A stretch of DNA of 64,000 nt from Sphingomonas sp. JC676 (GCF_014489075.1 NZ_JACTGR010000002.1:558001-622000), one strand, 5' to 3'; shown: positions 34,182 to 43,705, counted from the stretch's first letter. Numbers and translations: made by a program. The notes: generated from the sequence alone by a model not told the origin.

Positions 34182-37031
34182 CTAAATCGGGGCTCTCAGC
34201 CCCGCGATCAGACGCTCGGCAGCGACGAGGTCCACGGTCGCAAAGCCTTCGGTGAACTTGCCATATACTGGTTCGATCAGATTCAGCGCGTCCTTGTCAC
34301 GGCCCTGATCGGCCCAGAGCTGTCCTAGGCTCGTCGCTGACCGCAATTCCCAGCCAAGCGCGCCCTGCCGGCGGGCTAGGTTCAGCGCCTTCGAAAACTG
34401 ATCGACGGCCTCCGCCTCGTCACCGGCGGCTTGCGCCAGCCTGCCCCTCACACGCAGGATCTCAGCCGTGCACCAGTGCTCGGGGTTTCGATCCCGTCGC
34501 TCGAGCTGCGCCATCAGCGACTGCGCATCGTCCTGCCGCCCCGCGACGAGAGCACCCTCACAGGAATGCGCCAGGATGATGGGGCTGTAGACTTCGTAAC
34601 GCCCCTCAGCCAAAAGCCGCAGTCCTTCGCTAACCAAGGGAACCGCGGCCTCGAAATGATGTCGCCTTGTCTGGCACAAGCCGAGAATGCAAAGGCCGAC
34701 ACCGACCTGGCTTCCTATCGAATGGGTCCTGGCGTGCTCCGTCATTTCGACGATGTCTTGTTCAATGGCATCGATATCGGCGCTCGACAGATAGTCGATA
34801 TAGGCGAGCCACGTCATCGCCACGCTGATAGGAAGCGCGAATGGCAAGGGCCGCGCCGTCGCGGCCGCGCGCAAGGCGGTTTGCCGGGCCTGATCGGGGA
34901 AGCCCTGGAGCCACAAGGTGCTCGCCAGAAGGCCAAGACCATCCACCTTGCGGTCATAGCCGACCGCCATGGTCTGGGCGAGCCGCGCCTGGTCGGTGTC
35001 GATGGCGAGACCGCGTTGCAGATGCACCCGCGCCTCGGCGAGACGGCCGAGATGGTGCTGGGAATGGCCGACCATCCACTCGGCCGTTGCGGACGGACCC
35101 GGCTCCGGCATCTTCTTCGCCGCCTCCACGCATTTGGATGCGTTCTTGAGCGCATCATCATACCGCGCCGCCCGGATCTCGCTGCCCCAGAGCGGCAGGA
35201 AACAGGCCAACTGGCAGGCCAGGTCGTCGAGGCTTTCCGCGAGTTCGAGGGTCGTGGTCCAGCTCGCCGTCAGCTCATCCGATATGCCGACCGTGAAGAT
35301 CTTGGTGCTCGCCAGTGCCAGCTGGATCGAAAGATCCCTCGGCGTACCACGAGGGACTGCGGCTGCGGCCTTGATCATCCAATCCTGGCATTCGGCGAAA
35401 AGTGCCTTGCCCAGCCAGATCGGCACCGCGCCGATGGCGAGGTCTATGCCAAGAGCCGTGTCGCCATCGGTACCGAAAGCCCAATGCAAAGCTGTGCGGA
35501 TGTCGTCGAGATCGGCGGCCGAGGCCCGCGGCTCGGGGGTCGATTCATCGGTATTGCTCGTCCCTTTCTGCAGGAGCTTGCGATAATATTCGGCATGCTG
35601 ACGCCGGAGCAGCTTCTGCTCTCCGGCCTCGGCCAGCTTCATCGCTGCATAGGTCCGCGTCGTGTCGAGCAGGCGATAGCGCGGGATCGCCAGCGAGGTG
35701 TCGCCCGACGCGAGGGATTTCACGAACAGCCCCCCGATCGCGTCATACACCTGCTCGTCGCTCAGATCCCGATTGGCCGTAACCCGCTGGGCAGCCTCCA
35801 AGGTATAGCTGCCGATGAACACGGAAAGCCGCCGCAGCACGACGCGCTCGATATCCGACAGCAGATTGTAGCTCCAATCCAGCGTCGCGTTCAGAGTCTG
35901 ATGGCGGGCCGGAGCGGCCCTGCGCCCAGGCCAGCGCAACGCGAACTGGCTGTCGAGCAAAGCTTCGGTCTCATAGAGGCTGAAGGTTCCGACGCTTCCG
36001 GCGGCAAGCTCGATGGCAAGCGCGATGCCATTCAATTTGCGGCAGATCTTGCCGACCACTGGCGCGTCCGCATCGTCCAGTAAAATGGGCGCACCGCCGC
36101 TTGCCGCACGTTCCATGAACAGCTTCGCCGCGGGAAACTCGAGCATCTGCGCGGCGGTCAGCGCAGGGGAATCAGGCGGGCTGTCCAGGGGTGGAAGGCG
36201 AAAGACATTCTCGCCCTCTGCGCGAAGGATCTCCCGGCTTGTCGCGAGGATATGCAGCTCGTCCAACTGGGTCGAAAGTCGTTCCGCAAGCAAAACGACT
36301 TCCAGGATCAAATGCTCGGAACTGTCGAGCACGAGCAAGGCGGGCTTGCCCCGCAAATGCGCGATGATGTCCGGCACGGGATCTTGCGACCGGACCGGCA
36401 GACCAAACGTCGAGGCCACCGCGCCGGCGAGCAGATTCGGATCGTTGAGAGGACCAAGATCCACGAAGCACACGGCACCGCGAAAGGTCTGGAGCAGCGC
36501 GTGCGCGACGGACAGGGCCACCGTCGTCTTGCCCATGCCGCCAGGCCCGACCACGGTGACGAAGCGATCGGCCAGGAGCTTGCGGGAGATTTCCGCCACG
36601 ACCTCGTCGCGACCCACCATCCGAGCCAGGGCCGGAGGCAAAGGATAAGCCGGATCGAAAGACCTATCCTCCGGCGCGCTGGTCTCGATCCACTCCCTCG
36701 ATATGGGCGCGACGAAGCAATAGCCGCGGCCAGGTACGTTCGCCACATAGCGCGGGCCCATTTCCGCGGAGCCTAGCGCCTTGCGCAAGGCGGCAACATG
36801 GACGCGAAGACTGACCTCCTCGACAAAGACGTCGGGCCAGACCTTGGCGACCAGTTCCTTGTTGCCAACCACCTCGCCGGCATGGTCGATCAGGATACGG
36901 AGGATATCGAAGGCGCGGCTGCCGAGCCTGACCGGCTCTTCTTCCTTTTTGAGCAGGCGTTCCGACGGAATTAGCCGAAATGGCCCGAAGGAAATGACCT
37001 CAGTGGTGCGAGGGCTGCTTTCCTGAAGCAT
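34182..37031 (-). CDS. STAND-type transcriptional regulator: winged helix plus NB-ARC-like ATPase
   Basis: 949 residues. N-terminal OmpR-like winged helix (about 12-108: FGPFRLIPSERLL, LGSRAFDILRILIDHAGEVV, LRVHVAALRKALG, YVANVPGRGYCFVAP). Then an ATPase of the STAND/COG3903 type: Walker A VVGPGGMGKTTVAL (about 160), Walker B-like ALLVLDSSEH, GxP-like LNGIALAIELAA, and a C-terminal half of TPR-like helices. No REC domain, so it likely senses a ligand through the helical part and oligomerises with ATP. It is a paralogue of 49821-52745. A long dyad lies 48-89 bp upstream of its start and may be its operator. The effector and targets are unknown. Confidence 0.88.
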   Translation of the reverse strand: MLQESSPRTTEVISFGPFRLIPSERLLKKEEEPVRLGSRAFDILRILIDHAGEVVGNKELVAKVWPDVFVEEVSLRVHVAALRKALGSAEMGPRYVANVPGRGYCFVAPISREWIETSAPEDRSFDPAYPLPPALARMVGRDEVVAEISRKLLADRFVTVVGPGGMGKTTVALSVAHALLQTFRGAVCFVDLGPLNDPNLLAGAVASTFGLPVRSQDPVPDIIAHLRGKPALLVLDSSEHLILEVVLLAERLSTQLDELHILATSREILRAEGENVFRLPPLDSPPDSPALTAAQMLEFPAAKLFMERAASGGAPILLDDADAPVVGKICRKLNGIALAIELAAGSVGTFSLYETEALLDSQFALRWPGRRAAPARHQTLNATLDWSYNLLSDIERVVLRRLSVFIGSYTLEAAQRVTANRDLSDEQVYDAIGGLFVKSLASGDTSLAIPRYRLLDTTRTYAAMKLAEAGEQKLLRRQHAEYYRKLLQKGTSNTDESTPEPRASAADLDDIRTALHWAFGTDGDTALGIDLAIGAVPIWLGKALFAECQDWMIKAAAAVPRGTPRDLSIQLALASTKIFTVGISDELTASWTTTLELAESLDDLACQLACFLPLWGSEIRAARYDDALKNASKCVEAAKKMPEPGPSATAEWMVGHSQHHLGRLAEARVHLQRGLAIDTDQARLAQTMAVGYDRKVDGLGLLASTLWLQGFPDQARQTALRAAATARPLPFALPISVAMTWLAYIDYLSSADIDAIEQDIVEMTEHARTHSIGSQVGVGLCILGLCQTRRHHFEAAVPLVSEGLRLLAEGRYEVYSPIILAHSCEGALVAGRQDDAQSLMAQLERRDRNPEHWCTAEILRVRGRLAQAAGDEAEAVDQFSKALNLARRQGALGWELRSATSLGQLWADQGRDKDALNLIEPVYGKFTEGFATVDLVAAERLIAGLRAPI

Positions 37032-37337
37032 CAGAGGCTTGAGACTTCGCTCGATCTATAAGTGTGTTGCCCAACCAGACTTGGTCACGGGACTAGGCCG
37101 GCCGAGACTCGTGGTCAAGTTGCGCACTGCCCTCCGCCGAAGTCGGTGACCGCGAAAGGGGATCGGCCTGCCTCTGAAGTCGGATCCATGGCCACGGTTC
37201 TCAAGAGCGGCCGACCAGGAGCGTGGCAAGTCTCTCGTGAGCCCAGGCTTTCCGCGCCAAACCGCAAAGTCTCGCGACAACCCTTCAAGATCGAAATGCA
37301 GCTTCCGTGCATGTTGCTCCCATCAGGAGAAAGGATC
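37032..37337. other. Divergent intergenic region (306 bp) with a long dyad
   Basis: No credible gene in either strand. It holds the 42-bp dyad at 37079-37120 and must contain the promoters of the STAND regulator (minus) and of the short enoyl-CoA hydratase (plus). Nothing else distinctive is seen. Confidence 0.6.
37079..37120. promoter_or_regulatory. 42-bp imperfect dyad centred on GGCCGGCC
   Basis: ACTTGGTCACG at 37079-37089 mirrors CGTGGTCAAGT at 37110-37120, exactly centred on the palindrome GGCCGGCC (37096-37103). Of 21 symmetric pairs, 16 are complementary and three more are G-T. The extent suggests a dimer or tetramer site for the adjacent STAND regulator. Confidence 0.45.
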
Positions 37338-38036
37338 ATGTCCGTCGCTTCGAGAATTCACCGCTTAAGCTATCCGGTCTGCGAAAAGCGCGGTGATATT
37401 GCGCATATCCTCGTCAATCGATCCGATGCGCTGAACGCGATCGACGCGGGCATGCGGCTCGGGTTGTGCCGGGCGTTCAAGGCCGCACGCCACGACCATG
37501 ACATCCGCGGCATCGTCCTTTCCGGAGGCGGCGGCGAAACGCTCATCGGCCCGGACCTGGACGGACCGCTCGACCACGACAGCTTCGCGGCGGCCGAATC
37601 GAGCCTCCTGACGCAAACGCTGCTCCGCCTGATCGAGGTTCTTGGGAAGCCGGTCGCTGCCGCGATCAACGGAGTCGCACTTGGCTGCTGGTGCGAGATT
37701 GCCATGGTCTGCAGGCTCCGGATCGCGACCGACACGGCCCGATTTGGGATGTCGGAGATTATGGGAGGGCTCGCCGAAGACGAGATGCTCGATGCATATG
37801 AGGCCTATGACATCGGACTGGTCGACGAGATCGTCGCGCCAGCGGAACTGATCGAGCGCGCGACGGCGGTAGTCCGCCACGTCGCGGCGAGCGCGCCGGC
37901 CGCGGCGCGCTACGCGAGCGAAGCCGCGAGCAGAGTCCTTGGCACCAGGCTAGCAAGGCCAGTCTCCGCGCGCGCAGGCATCGGTGCACACGCCCCCCAT
38001 TTCGCCAATCGCTGGACGAGACCTCCGTCGGCGTGA
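37338..38036 (+). CDS. Enoyl-CoA hydratase/isomerase family protein, shortened
   Basis: 232 residues from ATG 37338 behind AAGGA. Crotonase-fold motifs are present: RSDALNAIDAGMRLGL, IVLSGGGGETLIGPDLDG, KPVAAAINGVALGCWCEIAM and FGMSEI, keeping both usual catalytic Glu positions (CWCE and MSE). But after SEIMGGL the family stretch 'PGxGGTQRLPRLxGxxxAxxLxLTG' is missing (about 24 residues) and the frame jumps to AYEAYDIGLVDEIV. The C-terminus (LARPVSARAGIGAHAPHFANRWTRPPSA) does not resemble the family. It is either a specialised short member or a decaying gene. Confidence 0.7.
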   Translation: MSVASRIHRLSYPVCEKRGDIAHILVNRSDALNAIDAGMRLGLCRAFKAARHDHDIRGIVLSGGGGETLIGPDLDGPLDHDSFAAAESSLLTQTLLRLIEVLGKPVAAAINGVALGCWCEIAMVCRLRIATDTARFGMSEIMGGLAEDEMLDAYEAYDIGLVDEIVAPAELIERATAVVRHVAASAPAAARYASEAASRVLGTRLARPVSARAGIGAHAPHFANRWTRPPSA

Positions 38037-38040
38037 CTGG

Positions 38041-38062
38041 ACGGCCCGCTTTAACGGGCCGT
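38041..38062 (+). terminator. Hairpin after the short enoyl-CoA hydratase
   Basis: ACGGCCCG pairs with CGGGCCGT (8 bp, loop CTTTAA) five bases after the stop codon. No U-run follows, so termination would be weak or factor-dependent. The remaining 38063-38315 shows nothing I can name. Confidence 0.4.
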
Positions 38063-38315
38063 GCCGTGCTCATGCATCGCAACGGTTTCGTCGATGCCGG
38101 CCCGATCGGACACGTGCCGCATTGCAGTTCAAGACCGGGCGCGCTGGCACCGGCACGACTATCGCGCCTGACCGTGGAAATTGGACGGCATAAATCACTT
38201 TAGAATCGCAGGTAGGGCATGAAGCGACAAATGCTGCTCCGTTTCTCCAATCGGCGTCGCGAGCCCTTGTCATATTCGTATCCAGCCACCGCTGCGGAAG
38301 CAGGAGAGAGCCACC

Positions 38316-38882
38316 ATGGAAACGGCCTATCCCATTGCCCGGCTGGTCTTGCTGGGCCTTTTCGTAATGATGACCGCGTCGTGCAACTCGGCGACGGACA
38401 CGCCGGCTGCGAATGCCACCGACGCCGGTGTCGACAATTCCGCGATCGTCGCGCTCCATGGCGGCTCCACGCTGATCGCCGAGCGCGGCACGGTCGGCCG
38501 CGAGATCGTCGACTGGCTTGCCTCGAGTGCGCCACAAGGCCGGTTCGAGCTCGGTGGACGCCAGTTCGATGGCCGCTCGGCCGAACCGACGATCGAAGCT
38601 CAGGCCCGGCTGACGCGCCTGATTCAGATGCTCAAGTCCGACAGCGATGTGCACATCCTGCTGGTCGGCCACAGCGACCGCTCCGCCGACGCGGCGGCGG
38701 ACCAGGCATTGTCCGAGGCGCGCGCCCGGGCGGTGCGGCGCATCCTCGAAGCCAGTGGCATTTTCTCTACCCGGATCAAGGTTGAGGGGCGCGGTGGCAC
38801 GCAGCCGATCGCCGACGACCGCACACCGGCCGGCCGCGCGCAGAATCAGCGCGTTTCGCTCGAACTCACGCGACACCGTTGA
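38316..38882 (+). CDS. OmpA-family lipoprotein
   Basis: 188 residues. N-terminal hydrophobic segment ending in MTASC (candidate lipidated Cys23, weak lipobox). C-terminal OmpA-like peptidoglycan-binding domain: a long helix, HILLVGHSDRSADAAADQALSEARARAVRRIL, and IKVEGRGGTQPIADDRTPAGRAQNQRVSLEL. Such domains bind peptidoglycan. The stop overlaps the start of the YtcA-like gene by 1 bp, so it belongs to the efflux operon, where it could tether the pump to the cell wall; that is inference. Confidence 0.85.
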   Translation: METAYPIARLVLLGLFVMMTASCNSATDTPAANATDAGVDNSAIVALHGGSTLIAERGTVGREIVDWLASSAPQGRFELGGRQFDGRSAEPTIEAQARLTRLIQMLKSDSDVHILLVGHSDRSADAAADQALSEARARAVRRILEASGIFSTRIKVEGRGGTQPIADDRTPAGRAQNQRVSLELTRHR

Positions 38883-39160
38883 TGGAGCGCTGCTTGCCAG
38901 CGGCCGCACGCGGTGCGGCGGCCCTCACTCTCGTCGGCACCTTGGGAGGTTGCAGTGGAGCGCCGTCCTATGTGTTTTTCGGCGCCTATTTTCCGGCCTG
39001 GATGCTGTTTTCACTGATCGGCATCCTCGCGGCGATCGCCGTGCGGATCCTCCTCGTGAAAACCGGGCTGGCAGAGACGCTGCCCTACCAGCTGTTTCTG
39101 TGCATCGCCGCGGGGACGATCGTCGCCTCGGTCGTTTGGCTCGTGAGCGTCGGAGGCTGA
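38882..39160 (+). CDS. YtcA-like small lipoprotein
   Basis: 92 residues from ATG 38882 (TTG 38879 would add one residue). Lipobox LGGC gives Cys24; then GAPSYVFFGAYFPAWMLFSLIGILAAIAVRILL and a second TM (LFLCIAAGTIVASVVWLVS). This matches the YtcA family, which in Escherichia coli lies beside mdtN. Its role in the pump is not known. It precedes the HlyD gene by one base. Confidence 0.8.
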   Translation: MERCLPAAARGAAALTLVGTLGGCSGAPSYVFFGAYFPAWMLFSLIGILAAIAVRILLVKTGLAETLPYQLFLCIAAGTIVASVVWLVSVGG

Positions 39161-39161
39161 C

Positions 39162-40211
39162 ATGAAGGCAGCGGGCGGAACGCGCCATAACAAGCTGGCC
39201 CGGTTGATTTCGCTGGCCGTGATCGTGATCGCGATCGCGATCGGCATAGTCCTGTCGCTACGGTCACGCGACTATCCTTCGACCGACGACGCGACGATCG
39301 ACGCCGATGTCGTACATGTCGCCGCCGCGGTCGGCGGACGCGTGATCCGGATTGGCGTGAGCGAAAACGCCACCGTCCGCAAAGGCGACCTGCTCTTCCA
39401 GATCGATCCGCTGCCCTATGAACTGGCCGTCCGCCAGGCCGCATCGGCGCTGGACGTCGCGCGGGCCGCCAACCAGTCGCAGCACCGGGTGATCGCGACA
39501 CAGCAGTCCGCGAGCCAGGTCGCCGGCAGCCAGATCGCGCGCGCCGCTGAGAATCTCGGCCTGGCGCGGCGGACGGCCGAGCGCCTCCGCCCGCTCGCCG
39601 AGAAAGGCTATATCCCGCGCCAGCAATATGATCAGGCAGTCGTCGCCGCGCAGGATGCCGCGACCTCGCTCCGCCAGGCGCGCGAGCAGCAGGCCGGCAC
39701 GCGCGCCGCCATCGACACCGATGCGAGCTCCGCGGCAACGATCCGCGCCGGCGAGGCGGCGCTCGCCATCGCCCAGCGTGCGCTCGACGACACGGTGGTA
39801 CGCGCCAGCCATCCCGGCCGCGTGGTGGGCCTGACCGTCAGCACCGGCGAGATGGTCGCCCCGTCGCAATCGATGTTCACGCTGATCAAGTCGGACGAAT
39901 GGTTCGTGATGGCCAATTTCCGCGAGACCAGCCTCAAGCATATCGCGATCGGCGACTGCGCCACCGTCTATTCGATGCTCGACCGCGCCCATGCGATCCA
40001 CGGCACCGTCGAGGGGATCGGCTCGGGCGTACTCGACGACGAGCGCGTCAACCTCCCGCGCTCGCTTCCCTATGTGCAGCGCTCGCTGAACTGGGTGCGC
40101 GTCGAGCAGCGCTTTCCCGTGCGGATCCGGCTCGGCGATCCGCCCCAGGGGCTGATGCGGCTAGGCGCCAGCGCCGTTGTCGAGGTCCGCCATGGCAGCG
40201 CGTGCCGCTAG
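39162..40211 (+). CDS. HlyD-family periplasmic adaptor of efflux pump (MdtN-like)
   Basis: 349 residues. One N-terminal TM (LARLISLAVIVIAIAIGIVLSL), a first lipoyl half (IDADVVHVAAAVGGRVIRIGVSENATVRKGDLLFQIDP), an alpha-helical hairpin rich in Ala/Gln, and the second lipoyl half (VVRASHPGRVVGLTVSTGEMVAPSQSMFTLI). It connects the inner-membrane FUSC component to the outer-membrane channel. It overlaps the next gene by 20 bp. Gene order ytcA-mdtN-mdtO-mdtP is that of the E. coli MdtNOP exporter. Confidence 0.92.
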   Translation: MKAAGGTRHNKLARLISLAVIVIAIAIGIVLSLRSRDYPSTDDATIDADVVHVAAAVGGRVIRIGVSENATVRKGDLLFQIDPLPYELAVRQAASALDVARAANQSQHRVIATQQSASQVAGSQIARAAENLGLARRTAERLRPLAEKGYIPRQQYDQAVVAAQDAATSLRQAREQQAGTRAAIDTDASSAATIRAGEAALAIAQRALDDTVVRASHPGRVVGLTVSTGEMVAPSQSMFTLIKSDEWFVMANFRETSLKHIAIGDCATVYSMLDRAHAIHGTVEGIGSGVLDDERVNLPRSLPYVQRSLNWVRVEQRFPVRIRLGDPPQGLMRLGASAVVEVRHGSACR

Positions 40212-42198
40212 CCCCCGCGCGCTCGACCCGCACGTGCTGCTGGCCGAGCTGCTGCGGCCCTCTCCCGGTCGCCTCGCCTTTGCGGCGCGCCTCGCGCTGA
40301 TCTGCGCGCTTACCGCGCTGCTCGCGCTCATCTATCAGACCCCTGCGATCGCGCTCACCGTCTACATCGCTTTCTTCCTGAACAAGCCCGACCGCATGGG
40401 CAGCATCCTCACCAGCTTCGTGATGCTGCTGCTGGTGACGGTGATCATTGGCTTTATCTTCCCGGTCGCGCAGGCGGTGGCCGACCATCCCTTCTGGCGC
40501 GTCGTCAGCATGACGCTGATCTCGTTCGGGCTGCTGTTCCTCGCCTCCGCCAGCAAGTTGCGGCCTGTGGGCGGCATCATCGCGCTCATCATTGCTTATG
40601 CGCTCGATCTGCTCGGCAGCGCGTTCGGCGGCGAGATCGCGACGCGGGGTTATTTTTACGCCTGGCTGCTCGTCGGCATGCCGTTCGCCGTCTCGATGGT
40701 AGTCAACCTGCTGGTTGCCCCGCCTCCGCGCCGCCTCGCCGAGCGCGCTCTGGCCCGGCGGCTTGCGCTCTGCGCGGCGATGTTGACCGGACCAAGCCCC
40801 GCGCAACGAGAGGATTTCGCCGAGGTCGAGCGCGAAGGCACGGCCGAGATCGACAGCCTGCTCCACCTCGCCGGGCTCGAAGGCACCTCGCCCGCGGCGG
40901 ATCTCGCTGTGCTGCGCCAGGCCAGCCGCTCCATCCTCGCCATCATGGCTACGGCCGCACTGATCGATCACGAGCCCGCCGATGCGCTGCCGCAACCGCT
41001 GCGGCGGGAAATGGCGGACATACTCCAAGCAATGTCCGCGATCCTGCGCCGCGGCCGCTATCCGGTCGAGATCGCGGTGCCGCATGAGGTCGCCGCAACA
41101 TTATCGCCGCGCGCGGCACATCTCAGCGCGCAGCTGCGTGAGGCGATTGCCGGTTTCGCGGAGCCGGCGCCCGCCCCACCTGCCGCGGCGCATGAAGCGG
41201 GGGGCGGCTTCTTTCTGACCGACGCCTTCACCAATCCCGACCATGTCCGCTACGCGCTCAAGACCACCGCCGCGGCGATGCTCTGCTACCTGCTCTATTC
41301 GCTGCTCGACTGGCCCGGCATCCATACCTGCCTGATCACCTGTTACATCGTGTCGCTCACCACCGTCGGCGAGACGATCCAGAAGCTCACGCTGCGCATC
41401 CTGGGTTGCCTGATTGGTGCGGCCGCCGGCCTGGCGGCGATCGTCTATGTGCTTCCGGACCTCACTTCGGTCGGCGCGCTGATGGCGGTGGTCTTTGTCG
41501 GTGTGCTGGCCGCCGGATGGGTGGCGGCCGGCAGCCCCAAAATCTCCTATACTGGCTTCCAGATCGCTTTCGCTTTCCTTCTTTGCCTGATCCAGGGCCC
41601 GTCGCCGGGGTTCGAGCTCGACATCGCGCGAGACCGCGTGGTCGGCATCCTGCTCGGCAACCTGGCTGTCTATCTCATCTTCACCCAGGTCTGGCCGGTC
41701 AGCGTGGGACGACAGCTCGACACCGCGATCGCCGTGCTGCTGCATCGCCTCGCCGCGCTCGCGACCGCGTCGGCACCCGCCGAGCGGCGCACGATCGCAT
41801 CGCAAACGCGCACCCAGCTGGGCGCGATCGAACGCGATCTTGGACTGGCGGCGTTCGAGCCGAACGGTATCCGGCACGACGATGCCTGGCTCACCAGCCG
41901 ACACGAAGCGCTCGACGCGCTCGGCGCGATCGAGCAGGAGCTGGTTGCCAGCCCGGACGGTCGCAGCGCACATGCCGCCAGCGTCGCCCGACGACTGGAG
42001 CGCGTCGCCGGCCAGCTCGACGCGTCGCCCGACGCGCCCGCGCAGTGCGACCCCACCCCGTCGAACGAGCCGGACCCGTCGCGCCGCGGGCGCGCCTTTC
42101 GCGACATGCTCGACCGCCATCTGCACGCGCTCGAGGCGCTCTTCCCGATCCAGCCCCAACCCGAAAGGAGCCCCGGCAATGCCCGGCCCATCCCTTAG
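40192..42198 (+). CDS. FUSC-family inner-membrane efflux component (MdtO-like)
   Basis: 668 residues from ATG 40192 (MAARAASPRALDPHVLLAELLRPSPGRL). Two blocks of membrane helices: about residues 25-185 (FAARLALICALTALLALIYQTPAIAL and following) and about 345-505 (YALKTTAAAMLCYLLYSLLDWPG, AAAGLAAIVYVLPDLTSVGALM), joined by a cytoplasmic helical domain, as in the aromatic-acid exporter/fusaric-acid-resistance family. C-terminal soluble tail. Substrate probably aromatic or amphiphilic compounds, by family only. Confidence 0.9.
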   Translation: MAARAASPRALDPHVLLAELLRPSPGRLAFAARLALICALTALLALIYQTPAIALTVYIAFFLNKPDRMGSILTSFVMLLLVTVIIGFIFPVAQAVADHPFWRVVSMTLISFGLLFLASASKLRPVGGIIALIIAYALDLLGSAFGGEIATRGYFYAWLLVGMPFAVSMVVNLLVAPPPRRLAERALARRLALCAAMLTGPSPAQREDFAEVEREGTAEIDSLLHLAGLEGTSPAADLAVLRQASRSILAIMATAALIDHEPADALPQPLRREMADILQAMSAILRRGRYPVEIAVPHEVAATLSPRAAHLSAQLREAIAGFAEPAPAPPAAAHEAGGGFFLTDAFTNPDHVRYALKTTAAAMLCYLLYSLLDWPGIHTCLITCYIVSLTTVGETIQKLTLRILGCLIGAAAGLAAIVYVLPDLTSVGALMAVVFVGVLAAGWVAAGSPKISYTGFQIAFAFLLCLIQGPSPGFELDIARDRVVGILLGNLAVYLIFTQVWPVSVGRQLDTAIAVLLHRLAALATASAPAERRTIASQTRTQLGAIERDLGLAAFEPNGIRHDDAWLTSRHEALDALGAIEQELVASPDGRSAHAASVARRLERVAGQLDASPDAPAQCDPTPSNEPDPSRRGRAFRDMLDRHLHALEALFPIQPQPERSPGNARPIP

Positions 42199-43705
42199 CA
42201 GCCGCGCTTGGCTCACGGGTGCATTGCTGCTCGCCGGCTGCGCGCGCTCGTCGCTCGATCTGGCGCCGCCCAGCCCTTCCCAGCCCTGGGTGCCCGCCAC
42301 CAGCGCGATCGGCGAGATCGTTCCGGGCAAGGCGTCCGCCAGCGCGGCACCCTCCCCGCAAGGCTATGTGCTTCCCGCCAACCCGGCACTTGCCGTCCTT
42401 CCCGCGCCATCGATCGATCCGCATCACGCCTATACGCTGGCCGAGCTGATCGATATTGCCGAACTCAACAACCCGTCCACGCGCATCGCCTGGAATGAAG
42501 CGCGCAACGCCGCGCTCGCCGCGGGCATCGCCAAGAGCACCTATCTTCCGCGCATCACCACGAGCGCCGTCGGGGGGTATCAGACGCAGGACCAGCGCTC
42601 CAACCTCGCCGGCATCGACGGCGACCGCGACGCGGACGGCGTGATCGCGGCGGTTTCGCTGCAATGGCTGTTGTTCGATTTCGGCGGACGCGAGGCAGCG
42701 GTAGCCGCGGCACGGCAGGATTCGGTCATCTCGAACATCGTGTTCACCGCCGCGCACCAGAAGCTGATCCACGACGTCAGCCTCGCTTATTATACGCATG
42801 CCGCAGCGCGTGCCCATGTCGCCGCCGCGGAGCAGTCGCTGGAGAATGCCAAGGCGGTGCAAGCCTCAGCCGAGGATCGCTATCGCCGCGGCGTGGGCAC
42901 GGTGATCGAGGTCAACCAGACGCTTCAGGTGACCGCCCAGGCGCGGCTCGCGCTGGTGACCGCGCGCAGCGCCGCGCAGAACAGCGGAGTCACTTTGCTC
43001 GCCGCAATGGGCGTCTCCCCGCTAATCCCCGTGCAGATCGCCGAGCCCGAGCATCGCCAGCTCTCGCCGGCTATGGCGGGCGAGATCGAAAAGATCGTTA
43101 CCGACGCCCTTGCGCGCCGGCCCGACATGCTCGCCGCCTATGCCGCCCAGAAGCGCAGTGCGGCGAATGTCCGCGCCGCACGCTCGGCCTTCATGCCCAA
43201 GATATTCGTCGCGACGACCGGGTCCTATGCGACCGGCGACATCGATGTCTCGGCGCTCCCCGGGACTGGCGGCGAATCGCCAACCTTCAACCTGTCGAGC
43301 CGCCGCGCGAGCGCGACGATCCTTGCCGGCGTGACGATACCCCTGTTCGATGGCGGCCGCCGCGATGCGCTGTTGCGCCAGGCGCGGAACAACCAGGAGG
43401 CCGCGGACAGTTCGTTCGCGCGTACCAGTCAGGATGCGGTGCGCGAGATCGTCATCGCCAACAATCAGCTTGCGAACAGCCTGGCCGCCGTCGACGCCTC
43501 GACCGCGCTGGTGGCCGCCGCGCAGACCAATTACGACGCGGCGCTCGATGCCTATCGCAGCGGTGTCGGACCGATCACCCCTGTACTCGAGGCACAGACC
43601 CAGTTGCTCGCGGCCAAGACGGCATCGATCGACGCCTATAGCCAGGCGCTTTCCAGCGCCGCCACGCTCGCCCTCGCGACTGGGAGCCTCGGTTCGGCCC
43701 CCTGA
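42179..43705 (+). CDS. Outer-membrane efflux channel lipoprotein (MdtP/TolC-like)
   Basis: 508 residues from ATG 42179, with AAGGAG eight bases upstream and a 20-bp overlap with the FUSC gene. Lipobox LLLAGC gives Cys21. Two OEP repeats: YTLAELIDIAELNNPSTRIAWNEARNA...YLPRITTSAVGGY and a second, ending DAYRSGVGPITPVLEAQTQLLAAKTASIDAY. It forms the outer-membrane exit for the pump. Confidence 0.92.
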   Translation: MPGPSLSSRAWLTGALLLAGCARSSLDLAPPSPSQPWVPATSAIGEIVPGKASASAAPSPQGYVLPANPALAVLPAPSIDPHHAYTLAELIDIAELNNPSTRIAWNEARNAALAAGIAKSTYLPRITTSAVGGYQTQDQRSNLAGIDGDRDADGVIAAVSLQWLLFDFGGREAAVAAARQDSVISNIVFTAAHQKLIHDVSLAYYTHAAARAHVAAAEQSLENAKAVQASAEDRYRRGVGTVIEVNQTLQVTAQARLALVTARSAAQNSGVTLLAAMGVSPLIPVQIAEPEHRQLSPAMAGEIEKIVTDALARRPDMLAAYAAQKRSAANVRAARSAFMPKIFVATTGSYATGDIDVSALPGTGGESPTFNLSSRRASATILAGVTIPLFDGGRRDALLRQARNNQEAADSSFARTSQDAVREIVIANNQLANSLAAVDASTALVAAAQTNYDAALDAYRSGVGPITPVLEAQTQLLAAKTASIDAYSQALSSAATLALATGSLGSAP

